Origin: Actinokineospora sp. NBRC 105648
GTDB taxonomy: Bacteria; Actinomycetota; Actinomycetes; Mycobacteriales; Pseudonocardiaceae
Length of the DNA stretch: 64,000 nt
Reading direction: 5' to 3'
Assembly: GCF_030269645.1 (NCBI RefSeq)
Contig: NZ_BSTR01000006.1
Coordinates: forward strand, 89,541-153,540
The notes below the pieces were generated by a model. The model was not told the DNA's origin, did no database searches, and saw only the letters and a list, made by a program, of their open reading frames with translations. Positions 53,566 through 61,765 of the stretch are shown in pieces. The translations under genes and the position numbers were made by a program. Position 1 is the first letter of the stretch, and the number at the start of each line of letters is the position of its first letter.

Positions 53566-54339
53566 ATGGGCGATGTGACGGGCCGCGTGCCAGGCGGCGC
53601 TCGGGACCAGCGGCTCGCGAGCACGTTCGTGGCGCTGGCCGACACCCTGGTCGCGGACTTCGACGTGCTCGACTTCCTCGGTCTGCTCACCGAGCGCGCG
53701 GTCGAGCTGCTCGCGGTGGACGCCGCGGGCGTGATCCTGTCCGACCAGCGCGGTGGGTGGCGCCCCGCGGCGGCGTCCTCCGAGCACGCCCACCTGGTCG
53801 AGGTGTTCGCCGCGCAGACCAAGCAGGGTCCGTGCCTGGACTGCGTCCGCACCGGCGCGGTGGTCACCAGCGCGGACCTGGCCGACGAGCGGCGGCGCTG
53901 GCCGCAGTTCGCCCCGGTGGCGGTCAGCGCGGGGTTCCGCGCGGCCTGCGCGGTGCCCATGCGGCTGCGCGACGACGTCATCGGCGCGCTCACCCTGCTC
54001 AGCGCCGAGCCGGTGGCCATCGATGACGCCAGTGTCGCGCTGGGGCGGGCGCTGGCCGACGTCGCCACCATCGGGATCCTGCAGCAGCGCGCGATCCGGC
54101 ACGACGAGATCGTGGCCGAGCAGCTGCAGACCGCCCTGCACCACCGCACGGTCGTCGAGCAGGCCAAGGGCGTGCTCGCCGAGCTGGGCGGGCTGGACAT
54201 GCACCAGGCCTACACCGCCCTGCGGGCCCACGCCCGCGCCCACCGCCGCAGGCTCTCCGAAGTCGCCCACGACGTGGCCACCGGCGCGCTCGACCCCAAC
54301 ACCCTGCTCAGCGACCCGGCCACGGTGCCAGGGGCCTAG
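53566..54339 (+). CDS. GAF-ANTAR regulator 2
   Basis: A 257-residue protein; ATG 53566 is used (GTG 53563 also possible; GAAGG upstream). GAF domain about 20-170 (AVDAAGVILSDQRGGWRP, KQGPCLDCVRTGAVV, RAACAVPMRLRDDVIGALTLLS), then ANTAR about 180-245 (LQTALHHRTVVEQAKGVLAE, then AYTALRAHARAHRRRLSEVA). It lies 25 nt after paralogue 1 and is closely related to paralogue 3, so the pair arose by tandem duplication. Role: sensing a small ligand or redox state and controlling transcripts by antitermination. Confidence 0.92.
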   Translation: MGDVTGRVPGGARDQRLASTFVALADTLVADFDVLDFLGLLTERAVELLAVDAAGVILSDQRGGWRPAAASSEHAHLVEVFAAQTKQGPCLDCVRTGAVVTSADLADERRRWPQFAPVAVSAGFRAACAVPMRLRDDVIGALTLLSAEPVAIDDASVALGRALADVATIGILQQRAIRHDEIVAEQLQTALHHRTVVEQAKGVLAELGGLDMHQAYTALRAHARAHRRRLSEVAHDVATGALDPNTLLSDPATVPGA

Positions 54340-54383
54340 CCGACGCCAGGGGCCCAGTCGAACAAGCCCATCAGGAGGCTCTC

Positions 54384-55172
54384 GTGCCGGACACCTCTGA
54401 CGCCGTGGCGGCGCCGGCCCGGGAACAGCGGATCTCCCGCACGTTCGTGGCGCTCGCCGACTCCCTGGTGGACGATTTCGACATCGCCGAGTTCCTCGAC
54501 GTGCTCACCGAGCGGGCGGTGGAGCTGCTGTCGGTCACCGCCGCCGGGGTCATCCTGCTCGCGCCGGACGGCAGGCTCGAGGTGCTGTCGAGCACCTCCC
54601 GACGAGCGGACCTGCTGGAGCAGTTCGCGGTGGAGATCAACGACGGCCCGTGCGTCGAGTGCACCCGCCGCGGCGTGCCGGTGACCTGCGCCGACCTGGA
54701 GGTCGAGGCCCGCAGGTGGCCCCGGTTCGCCGCCGCCGCCCGCGAGTGCGGGTTCCGCGCCGCCCACGCGCTGCCGATGCGGCTGCGCAAGCAGACCATC
54801 GGCGCGCTGAGCCTGCTCGGCGCCCAGCCGGGCAGCCTCGAGGGCGACCAGCTCGGCCTCGGGCAGGCACTGGCCGACGTGGCCACCATCGCGATCCTGC
54901 AGCAGCGCAGCATCGAGCACGGCGACCGGCTCTCCAGCCAGCTGCAGACCGCGCTCAACACCCGCGTGGTGATCGAACAGGCCAAGGGCGTGCTGGCCCA
55001 GCGCGCCGCGCTGTCCATGGACGAGGCGTTCGCCCTGCTGCGCGGCCACGCCCGCGCCCGCAGCCAGCGCCTCGTCGACCTGGCGACGGCCGTCGTGGCC
55101 AACACCGCCGACCTCGACTCGATCACCCTCCCGGCTCGCCCGCCGACCGGTCGGGGCGAGGGCCGGAGCTGA
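54384..55172 (+). CDS. GAF-ANTAR regulator 3
   Basis: A 262-residue protein from GTG 54384 with AGGAGG upstream. GAF (about 15-168: SVTAAGVILLAPDGRLEVLS, NDGPCVECTRRGVPVTCADL, RAAHALPMRLRKQTIGALSL) and ANTAR (about 180-240: LQTALNTRVVIEQAKGVLAQ, then AFALLRGHARARSQRLVDLA). High similarity to regulator 2 along the whole length. It follows 44 nt after regulator 2, so the three genes form one probable operon. Confidence 0.92.
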   Translation: MPDTSDAVAAPAREQRISRTFVALADSLVDDFDIAEFLDVLTERAVELLSVTAAGVILLAPDGRLEVLSSTSRRADLLEQFAVEINDGPCVECTRRGVPVTCADLEVEARRWPRFAAAARECGFRAAHALPMRLRKQTIGALSLLGAQPGSLEGDQLGLGQALADVATIAILQQRSIEHGDRLSSQLQTALNTRVVIEQAKGVLAQRAALSMDEAFALLRGHARARSQRLVDLATAVVANTADLDSITLPARPPTGRGEGRS

Positions 55173-55267
55173 CCGTGGGCGTCCACTGTGGATGGTCGCC
55201 GCGATCCGGTCGGCGCTCCCGCCCACGTCTCCGTGTCGGAATTGCCCGGGCCGGGTAGTTCCCCGGT

Positions 55268-56218
55268 ATGGCGGTCTACGGCTTACACGCATCCCATGAG
55301 CAGGTCCACCCGGCGCGACTGCTGGCCGCGGTGCGCCGCGCGGAGGACGCCGGGTTCGGCGCGGCGATGTCCTCCGACCACTTCGCGCCGTGGACCTCGG
55401 CCCAGGGCGAGTCGGGTTTCGCCTGGTCGTGGCTGGGCGCCGCGCTGCAGGCGACCTCGCTCGGGTTCGGTGTGGTGACCGCCCCCGGCCAGCGCTACCA
55501 CCCGGCGATCACCGCCCAGGCCATCTCGACGCTCAGCGCCATGTACCCGGGCAGGCTGTGGGCGGCGCTGGGCACCGGCGAGGCGTCCAACGAGCACATC
55601 ACCGGCGCCGGGTGGCCGCGCAAGGACGTGCGGTCGGCGCGGCTGCGCGAGTGCGTCGACGTCATCCGGGCACTGCTCGCCGGTGAGGAGGTCTCGCACG
55701 ACGGTCTGGTGACCGTCGACCGGGCCCGGCTGTGGACGCTGCCGGAGACGCCGCCGAAGCTCTACGGCGCGGCGGTCAGCGTCGAGACGGCGCGCTGGTG
55801 CGCGGAGTGGGCGGACGGCCTGATCACCGTCAACGCGCCCGTCGAGCACTTGCGGTCGGTGGTGGGCGCCTACCGGGACGCGGGCGGGCGCGGGGAGCTG
55901 GCGTTGCAGGTCCACCTGAGCTGGGCCCCGTCGGAGGACGAGGCGCTGGCCGTCGCGCACGAGCAGTGGCGCGGCAACGTGTTCCCGCCGCCGGTCTGCT
56001 GGGACCTGCTCCCGGCCCACTTCGACGAGATCTCCCGCTTCGTCACCCCTGAGCAGGTGCGCGCCTCGGTGAACGTCTCGGCCGACCTCGGGCAGCACGC
56101 CGCCTGGCTGCGCGGGTACGCCGACCTCGGCTTCGACCTGATCCAGTTGCACCACGTCGGCACGGAGCAGGACGCCTTCATCGACGCGTTTGGCGCCAAG
56201 GTGCTGGGGGAGCTGTGA
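55268..56218 (+). CDS. LLM-class oxidoreductase (TIGR03885-like)
   Basis: A 316-residue luciferase-like protein from ATG 55268. It has the LLM barrel signature: YGLHASHEQVHPARLLAAVR, AMSSDHFAPW, GVVTAPGQRYHPAITAQAIS, PGRLWAALGTGEASNEHITG. It fits the TIGR03885 (probable non-F420 flavinoid) branch. Its stop overlaps the start of the GH13 gene (GTGA), so the two are coupled, an association I recall from other actinobacteria. Cofactor (FMN or F420) not certain. Confidence 0.88.
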   Translation: MAVYGLHASHEQVHPARLLAAVRRAEDAGFGAAMSSDHFAPWTSAQGESGFAWSWLGAALQATSLGFGVVTAPGQRYHPAITAQAISTLSAMYPGRLWAALGTGEASNEHITGAGWPRKDVRSARLRECVDVIRALLAGEEVSHDGLVTVDRARLWTLPETPPKLYGAAVSVETARWCAEWADGLITVNAPVEHLRSVVGAYRDAGGRGELALQVHLSWAPSEDEALAVAHEQWRGNVFPPPVCWDLLPAHFDEISRFVTPEQVRASVNVSADLGQHAAWLRGYADLGFDLIQLHHVGTEQDAFIDAFGAKVLGEL

Positions 56219-57846
56219 GACTGACCAAGACCTCGGACCTGTGGTGGAAGAACGCGGTCGTCTACTGCCTGGACGTGGAGACGTTCCAGGACGGGAACGG
56301 CGACGGCTGCGGTGACTTCCGCGGGCTGACCCAGCGGATGGACCACTTCGAGCGGCTGGGCGTGACCTGCCTGTGGCTCATGCCGTTCCTGCCCTCGCCC
56401 GACCGCGACGACGGCTACGACATCACCGACTACTACTCGGTCGACCCGCGGCTGGGCACCGTGGGCGACTTCGTGGAGTTCATGCGCACGGCGCGCGACC
56501 GCGGCATCCGGGTCATCGCCGACCTGGTCGTCAACCACACCTCCGACCAGCACCCGTGGTTCCAGTCGGCCCGCGAGAGCCGCGACTCGCCCTACCGCGA
56601 CTGGTACGTCTGGCGCGACGAGCCACCGGCGGACGGTCCGGAGGGCGTGGTGTTCCCGGACAAGGAAACCAGCCTCTGGGAGTACGACGAGAAGACCGAG
56701 CAGTACTACCTGCACCGGTTCTACAAGCACCAGCCCGACCTCGACGTGGCCAACCCGGCGGTGCGCGACGAGATGGCGCGGATCATGGGGTTCTGGCTGG
56801 AGCTGGGCCTGTCCGGCTTCCGGGTGGACGCGGTGCCGTTCCTCCTGGAGACCGAGGGCGCCCTCGACGCCCACGACCTGCCCGACCCGCACGACTACCT
56901 GGTCGACCTGCGCGCGTTCATCTCCCGCCGCGTGGGCGACGCGGTGCTGCTCGGCGAGGTGAACCTGCCGTACGAGGACACCATGGAGTACTTCGGCGCG
57001 GGCGTCGGCGACCAGCTGACGATGTGCTTCGACTTCATCGGCATGCAGAAGATGTACCTGGGCTTGGCCCGCGGCTCGGCGGCCCCGCTGGTCGAGGCGC
57101 TGACCGAGCGCCCGGAACCGCCCCGGGACGGGCACTGGGCGACGTTCGTGCGCAACCACGACGAGCTGACCCTGGACAAGCTCACCGACGCCGAGCGCGC
57201 CGAGGTCTTCGCGGCGTTCGGCCCGGCTCCGGAGATGCAGCTCTACGACCGCGGGCTCCGCCGCCGCCTGCCCCCGATGCTCGACGGCGACCGACGACGG
57301 ATCAGGATGGTCTACAGCCTGCTGTTCTCCCTGCCCGGCACCCCGGTCCTGTTCTACGGCGAGGAGATCGGCATGGGGGAGAACCTCGCCGTCGAGGGCC
57401 GCTCGGCCGTGCGCACCCCGATGCAGTGGGAACCCGGCGTCGGCGCGGGCTTCTCCACCGCCGACCCGTCGACGTTCCCCGCCCCACCCCCCGTGGGCAC
57501 CTACGGCCCCTCCGAGGTCAACGTCGCCCGCCAACGCCACGACCCCGACTCCCTGCTGTCCTGGATCCGCCTCCTGATCGAGCGCTACCGCGAGAACCCC
57601 GAACTGGCTTGGGGTGACTTCACCCCCCTGCCCACCGACGACGACGCCCTCCTCGCCCACACCTGCACCGCCGATGGCGTCTCCATCACCGCCATCCACA
57701 ACTTCACCGAGCACGAGGCAACCACAGCCCTGCCCCTGCCCGAGGGGCCTCACCTCGACCTCCTCACCCAAACCCCGATCCCCTTCCCCAACGGCGAGCT
57801 CACCGTCGCCCCCTACGGCTCCCTCTGGTTCCGTCACCCCGCTTGA
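56215..57846 (+). CDS. GH13 trehalose-synthase-like alpha-amylase family protein
   Basis: A 543-residue enzyme from GTG 56215. GH13 conserved regions: DLVVNHTSDQHPWF (about 103-116), GFRVDAVPFL with nucleophile Asp205, LLGEVN with acid/base Glu248 and RNHDEL with Asp316. The N-terminus WWKNAVVYCLDVETFQDGNGDG resembles trehalose synthases (TreS). A C-terminal beta domain completes the family length. It probably interconverts or hydrolyses alpha-glucans or maltose/trehalose. Cytoplasmic (no signal peptide). Confidence 0.9.
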   Translation: MRLTKTSDLWWKNAVVYCLDVETFQDGNGDGCGDFRGLTQRMDHFERLGVTCLWLMPFLPSPDRDDGYDITDYYSVDPRLGTVGDFVEFMRTARDRGIRVIADLVVNHTSDQHPWFQSARESRDSPYRDWYVWRDEPPADGPEGVVFPDKETSLWEYDEKTEQYYLHRFYKHQPDLDVANPAVRDEMARIMGFWLELGLSGFRVDAVPFLLETEGALDAHDLPDPHDYLVDLRAFISRRVGDAVLLGEVNLPYEDTMEYFGAGVGDQLTMCFDFIGMQKMYLGLARGSAAPLVEALTERPEPPRDGHWATFVRNHDELTLDKLTDAERAEVFAAFGPAPEMQLYDRGLRRRLPPMLDGDRRRIRMVYSLLFSLPGTPVLFYGEEIGMGENLAVEGRSAVRTPMQWEPGVGAGFSTADPSTFPAPPPVGTYGPSEVNVARQRHDPDSLLSWIRLLIERYRENPELAWGDFTPLPTDDDALLAHTCTADGVSITAIHNFTEHEATTALPLPEGPHLDLLTQTPIPFPNGELTVAPYGSLWFRHPA

Positions 57847-58058
57847 CGGGATCCGTTCACGACCTCACCCGGCGCGTGGCCGCGGGTAGCTGCTGCGCGC
57901 CGGTCGGGTGTGGTAGTCACGGCATCACCCGCCTCACCCCCGACCACCGGGGCGCCGTGGTGATGGACATCTGGCGGATCCAGGACGGCCTCCTGGCCGA
58001 ACACTGGGACGTCGGACAACAGGTACCCGACGACATCTCCCCCGACGACATGCTCTGA
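57843..58058 (+). pseudogene. SnoaL-like (NTF2-fold) C-terminal remnant
   Basis: A 71-residue frame whose last 35 residues (RGAVVMDIWRIQDGLLAEHW, then DVGQQVPDD) match the end of SnoaL/NTF2-like ester cyclase proteins. The first part (SVHDLTRRVAAGSCCAP) does not match, and the other two thirds of the fold are missing. It starts right after the GH13 stop. Probably a leftover of a deleted gene. Confidence 0.65.
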
Positions 58059-58321
58059 GCCCCGACACGCGATCCCGTCGGCGAGGCGTGGTCGGCGGGT
58101 GGTTCGAGTACGGGTCGGCGGGCCCCGCTCCAGGGTGGAGGGCGACGGGTCCAGCCGGCGGGTGCCCGATCCGGGCACGTGTGGCTGGATGCGGTGCGTG
58201 TGACCGGTATCGGGTGCGGCTAGGGACGTGCATGACCCGGGATGGTCGGGTATGGGCGTGTGCGACGTGGGCCGTGTGCAGACCTGGGATGGCCGGGGCG
58301 GCGGTGGTGATCACCGTGGTG

Positions 58322-58560
58322 GCGCGCTGGTCCTCCCGACAGGACCGGCGCGCTGGTCCTCCCGACAGAGCCGGCGAGATACCGCTAGCGCGGGTTCGCA
58401 TGGCGGGTGCAGCGAGATCTCGCTAGGGGATTCTCCCGGCAGGACCAGCGAGATCCCACTGGCGGGATCTCGGCGGGGATCCCGCTCCGGGAGATCCGCT
58501 GGCGGGTCCTACTTGCTGGCGGGTCCTACTGGCAGGGCCGGCGGGATCTCGGCGGGTCCG
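58322..58560. repeat. cluster of short GC-rich direct and inverted repeats
   Basis: A 21-bp unit (GCGCGCTGGTCCTCCCGACAG) occurs at 58322-58342 and 58348-58368. AGCGAGATCTCGCT at 58411-58424 is a perfect 14-bp palindrome. GGCGGGTCCTACT occurs twice (about 58502 and 58520), and GAGAT(C) motifs recur. The stretch 58060-58560 has no gene; the repeats fill its second half and abut the CGNR gene stop. Confidence 0.75.
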
Positions 58561-58561
58561 G

Positions 58562-59101
58562 TCAGTCAGCCTGGTCGTTCGCCGCGCTGGTTCGGGTGCG
58601 GTGTCTGCGCACGGCGTCGCGGTTGGCGCACTGGTGGGTGCAGTAGCGCTTCCGGCCGGTGCGGGTAGTGTCGGCGAAGATCGTGTCGCAGTCGGTCACG
58701 GCGCAGCGTCGTAGTCGGTGGATGCCTCGTCCGGTCAGGTGCAGCGCGGTGCCGACGGAGATGATCGCGCACAGCACGGAGCCGAGCGGAACGCCGTGGT
58801 CGCGGTAGTGCAGGTGCCAGCCCGCGTCCCCGTGGTCGGTCAGCCGCGGGTGTGCGGCCGATTCGCCGAGCATGTGGTTGAGGAGCCGGGCGCGCTCGTG
58901 CTCGGTGGTGGCGTCCACGACGCTCTCCCACGCGTTCAGCATCGCCTGGGTGCGAGTCAGGTCGTTGCCGGTCGCGGCCTGTTCCACCACCAGGCCGGCG
59001 GCGCGGCAGCGGTCGACAAGCTCCTCGACGGTCGTGGGACGTCGGTTGGCGAGCTCGGCGGCCAGGTGCACGACGTCCGCGCCGTAAGGGTTGAGGTGCA
59101 C
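58562..59101 (-). CDS. CGNR zinc-finger transcriptional regulator
   Basis: A 179-residue protein taken from GTG 59101 (VHLNPYGAD). The N-terminal two thirds form the ABATE stress-response-like domain (VVHLAAELANRRPTTVEELV, then a helical part). The C-terminus is the CGNR zinc finger: LRRCAVTDCDTIFADTTRTG, RKRYCTHQCANRDAVRRHR (C-x4-C ... C-x3-C with CANR in place of CGNR). A DNA-binding regulator of unknown signal. It is divergent from the GNAT gene with only 25 nt between the start codons, so at least one transcript must be leaderless or start inside the other promoter. Confidence 0.88.
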   Translation of the reverse strand: MHLNPYGADVVHLAAELANRRPTTVEELVDRCRAAGLVVEQAATGNDLTRTQAMLNAWESVVDATTEHERARLLNHMLGESAAHPRLTDHGDAGWHLHYRDHGVPLGSVLCAIISVGTALHLTGRGIHRLRRCAVTDCDTIFADTTRTGRKRYCTHQCANRDAVRRHRTRTSAANDQAD

Positions 59102-59126
59102 AAGCCCATTACAACACGCTGGTGGG

Positions 59127-59606
59127 ATGCGGGAACAGATCGCGGTGCGGCAGGCGTGCGAGAACGACGTCGGAGAGTTGGTGCGCCTACGGGCCTCACT
59201 GTTCGACGACCTAGGTGGCGACTTCTTCAACCCCCCGGCGGCCGATGGCGCCTGGCGGGCCGCGCTGGCCAAGGTCCTGACCAGGAAATTAGCCGCCGAC
59301 GACGCGCGGATCCTCGTCGTTGACGGCGAGGCGGGCCTGGCCGCCTGCGGTATCGGGACCATCGAGGAGTGGTTCCCCGGCCCGCACTCGCGCAATGGCC
59401 GCATCGGCCACGTCATCGGCGTCGTCACCGACCCCGCCTACCGGCGACGCGGCTACAGCCGCGCGATCATGCACGCCCTACTCGACTGGTTCACCGCGGG
59501 CGATGCCGCGCGGGTGGACCTCTACGCCTCACCCGAGGGCGAACCGCTCTACCGCGATCTCGGCTTCACCGAACACCCCGACCCCGCCCTGTGGTGGCGC
59601 CCCTGA
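59127..59606 (+). CDS. GNAT-family N-acetyltransferase
   Basis: A 159-residue protein from ATG 59127 without a clear ribosome-binding site. GNAT motifs: IAVRQACENDVGELVRLRAS, ARILVVDGEAGLAACGIG, the acetyl-CoA loop VVTDPAYRRRGYSRAIMHAL and YASPEGEPLYRDLGFTEHP. It contains a rare TTA codon at 59289-59291. It is divergent from the CGNR regulator and likely controlled by it. Substrate unknown. Confidence 0.9.
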   Translation: MREQIAVRQACENDVGELVRLRASLFDDLGGDFFNPPAADGAWRAALAKVLTRKLAADDARILVVDGEAGLAACGIGTIEEWFPGPHSRNGRIGHVIGVVTDPAYRRRGYSRAIMHALLDWFTAGDAARVDLYASPEGEPLYRDLGFTEHPDPALWWRP

Positions 59607-59904
59607 CAGTCCCACCCCCGATGGGCGATGCTGTGATCACACCAGCCGGGGTTGCGTTGACTCGCGTTCTCTTTGGTGGACAAAGACTTAAGACCATCAA
59701 CCCTCCACAATAGACGGAGTATCGGCGTGCCCGGACGCATGCCGGGGCCGACCCGGGCGGGGTGCGTACCAACCCCCGCACCAGGCCGAACAGTCGGCGC
59801 CGCCGAGAACCTGGGGGGCCAAGAAGCCGGTGTGTGAGCCGTCCGGCGGTTGGGCTCGGTGGTGGCCGGGTATGTCCGGAAGGAGAAGAGCGAAGGAGAC
59901 GCCA

Positions 59905-60048
59905 ATGGCAGGGTTGTTGAACCGGATCAAGTCCTTCCTGCGCAGCCCGCGCGGTCAGCAGTTGACGACCAAGGCGCGCGACCTGGCCCGAGACCCGCGC
60001 AACCGCGAGCGGGCCCGCCAGGCCGCGCAGAAGTTCCGCAAGCGCTGA
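59905..60048 (+). CDS. very small basic protein (47 residues)
   Basis: ATG 59905 has an excellent Shine-Dalgarno sequence (GAAGGAGACG). The 47-residue product is strongly basic and helical: MAGLLNRIKSFLRSPRGQQL, then KARDLARDPRNRERARQAAQ and KFRKR. Small proteins of this style (a short start, SPRGQ, then DPRNRER repeats) are conserved among actinobacteria; role unknown, perhaps nucleic-acid or membrane association. A terminator-like hairpin follows. The 298 bp before it (59607-59904) hold no other feature that I can support. Confidence 0.75.
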   Translation: MAGLLNRIKSFLRSPRGQQLTTKARDLARDPRNRERARQAAQKFRKR

Positions 60049-60070
60049 CCCGAGCGCACCTCAGACCAGA

Positions 60071-60108
60071 CGCCCCGTTGACCACCTCACCCGGTGGTCA
60101 GCGGGGCG
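60071..60108 (+). terminator. hairpin terminator after the 47-residue gene
   Basis: A 16-bp stem with one G-T type mismatch (60071-60086 with 60093-60108), 6-nt loop, 22 nt after the stop at 60048. A second hairpin (AGGCCGCC 60165-60172 with GGCGGCCT 60187-60194) follows. Confidence 0.8.
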
Positions 60109-60958
60109 TGGTGGTTCCAGACCCGCACAACATCGCCACTCTCCACAAACGCTTGCGCTGACAAGGCCGCCACCTCGGTCGCGAGGGGCGGCCTCCTCGT
60201 GTCCGGCAGGCGTGGAGCGGTCTCGGACCGGGCGCCGGACGAGTCCGCCGGGGACCTTGGTGGTGCGGATGGGTGCCGCTGGTGCGGCGCTTGGACGATC
60301 GGTCGGGTCGAGTGCGGCACCCGGGAGCGGATCGCCCATTCCGCAAGCACTTCCGCGTTCCACCGCGCTCGCCTGCCCTCGTCCGGACGATGTCCTCGCG
60401 CGCTCCCGGCGTCCCGGGGTGGGGCCGGAGTGGACAACGCCGCGCGCACCGCCGCGGCCACCCGGCAGGCCCGCCACCGGTGACGCGCCGCTGTCTCCCC
60501 GTCACCCGTTCAGCGGTACATCGAGAAGTGCGCGGAACCCAATAATAATTCGCTGGCACACGATGATTTGTGCACGCAGGGTAATCGGCGGGGGCTTTTG
60601 GGCAAGCGACTCGTTTCATCTTGGGAGAATGGTGAAAATCTGCGGGTTGTCGCGCGCGTCCTTGATCGCACCGGTGCGGGCCGCGTCGGTGGGCGGGTCG
60701 TCCCGCGCGCACTCGCCCGCGCTGTTGTGACTGTGGCAGTTGTTGTGACTGTGGCATAAGCCTTCTGGTGACTGGTGGCGCACACCGCGCGCGCCCCGTC
60801 GCCGGGGGACGATCGGATCTCCGCGCGGCGGAACACCGTCGTGCTTCCCGGTCCTGCCTTTTCCGCCTGGGTCCGCCAGGTGGTTCGGTGGGCGTCGAAT
60901 CCCGGCCGGACTCTGGCGACCCGGCGTCCGCGGATCCGCACGACTCGGTATCGCGAAG
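60109..60958. other. long non-coding stretch upstream of the dcs-like operon
   Basis: About 850 bp without a gene I can support. The minus strand at about 60087-60200 reads TEVAALSAQAFVESGDVVRV and WNHHAP before a stop, which could be the end of a lost gene. GC falls clearly between 60535 and 60650. Near 60723-60756 there is a short direct repeat. This region should hold the operon promoter and may mark the edge of an acquired island. Confidence 0.5.
60723..60756 (+). repeat. two 16-bp direct repeats with an 18-bp period
   Basis: TGTTGTGACTGTGGCA occurs at 60723-60738 and again at 60741-60756, about 240 nt upstream of the first gene of the dcs-like operon. Tandem repeats with helical-turn-like spacing can be activator sites; the spacing here is 18 bp. 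No regulator is identified. Confidence 0.6.
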
Positions 60959-60991
60959 GTGACCGCACCACATTCTTTCGGTGATGAATGG

Positions 60992-61765
60992 ATGTATCAG
61001 GTGATCGAGACGGATGCGAAACTAATCTCCCAGGAGCAGGTCGGCGCGAGCGGGCCGGACTGGCACCTCGACGCTCTGCGCGACCTCGAGTCCAGGCTCC
61101 TCGACCCCGGGTTCCCGTGCGTGTTCGCCAAGAACGCGGCGCGGAAGAAGATCGTCACGATGCTGTTCGTCGAGGACACCGGGAGCAGTGGCATCAGGCA
61201 CCTGGCGGCGGGCCTGGCCGACTTCGTCGAGCGGTCGCGCGACTGGGACGGCAGGTTGGACTCCGCGCCGCCGCTGGTCGTGGCGTTCGCGCCGGACGCG
61301 GTGTACGCGCGGACGGTCGGCGAGTACCACTCGTTCGGCTGGCGGGTGCTGCGCTCCCTGCACGCCCTCGACCCCCGGCCGTGGCCCGCGGCGATCAGCC
61401 GGGACCCGGACACCGACTCGTGGTCCATGTGCTTCAACGGGATGGCGCTGTTCGTCAACATGAGCAGCCCGGCCCACCACGTCCGCCGCAGCCGCAACCT
61501 CGGCAGGCACTTCGTCCTGGTGGTCAACCCGCGGGAGCGGTTCGACGTCTTCGCGGGCGACACCCCCAGCGGGCGCAAGGTGCGCGCCAACATCCGGGCC
61601 AGGATCGGCCGCTACGACGGCGCGCCGCACGCCTGGCAGCTGGGCTCCTACGGCACCGGCGCGCTGGAGTGGCGCCAGTACGGCCTGGTCGAGGAGAACG
61701 TCGAACGCGCGGACCGCTGCCCCTTCCGGCTCCGCACCCCCGATCCCCGAGGAGGTACCCCGTGA
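60992..61765 (+). CDS. dcsA: YqcI/YcgG-family heme-protein homologue, DcsA-like (arginine N-hydroxylation)
   Basis: A 257-residue protein if started at ATG 60992 (MYQVIETD); GTG 60959 gives 268 residues. Family features: LLDPGFPCVFAKNAARKKIV (FPCxFA), ADFVERSRDW, SFGWRVLRSLHALDP, FNGMALFVNMSSPAHHVRRS and RCPFRL near the end. DcsA of the D-cycloserine pathway belongs to YqcI/YcgG and converts L-arginine to Nw-hydroxy-L-arginine with heme (established for Streptomyces lavendulae). The next three genes match DcsB, DcsD and DcsE, which strongly supports the same step here. Its stop overlaps the next start (GTGA). Confidence 0.85.
   Translation: MYQVIETDAKLISQEQVGASGPDWHLDALRDLESRLLDPGFPCVFAKNAARKKIVTMLFVEDTGSSGIRHLAAGLADFVERSRDWDGRLDSAPPLVVAFAPDAVYARTVGEYHSFGWRVLRSLHALDPRPWPAAISRDPDTDSWSMCFNGMALFVNMSSPAHHVRRSRNLGRHFVLVVNPRERFDVFAGDTPSGRKVRANIRARIGRYDGAPHAWQLGSYGTGALEWRQYGLVEENVERADRCPFRLRTPDPRGGTP

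Noticed and set aside
58088-58668. Gly/Arg-rich frames in the repeat-rich gap
   Set aside because: They change with the repeats, lack ribosome-binding sites, and overlap the CGNR gene on the other strand.
60568-60759. Small ORF ending in the 18-bp period repeats
   Set aside because: No ribosome-binding site, no similarity, atypical codon use; the end is made of repeats.
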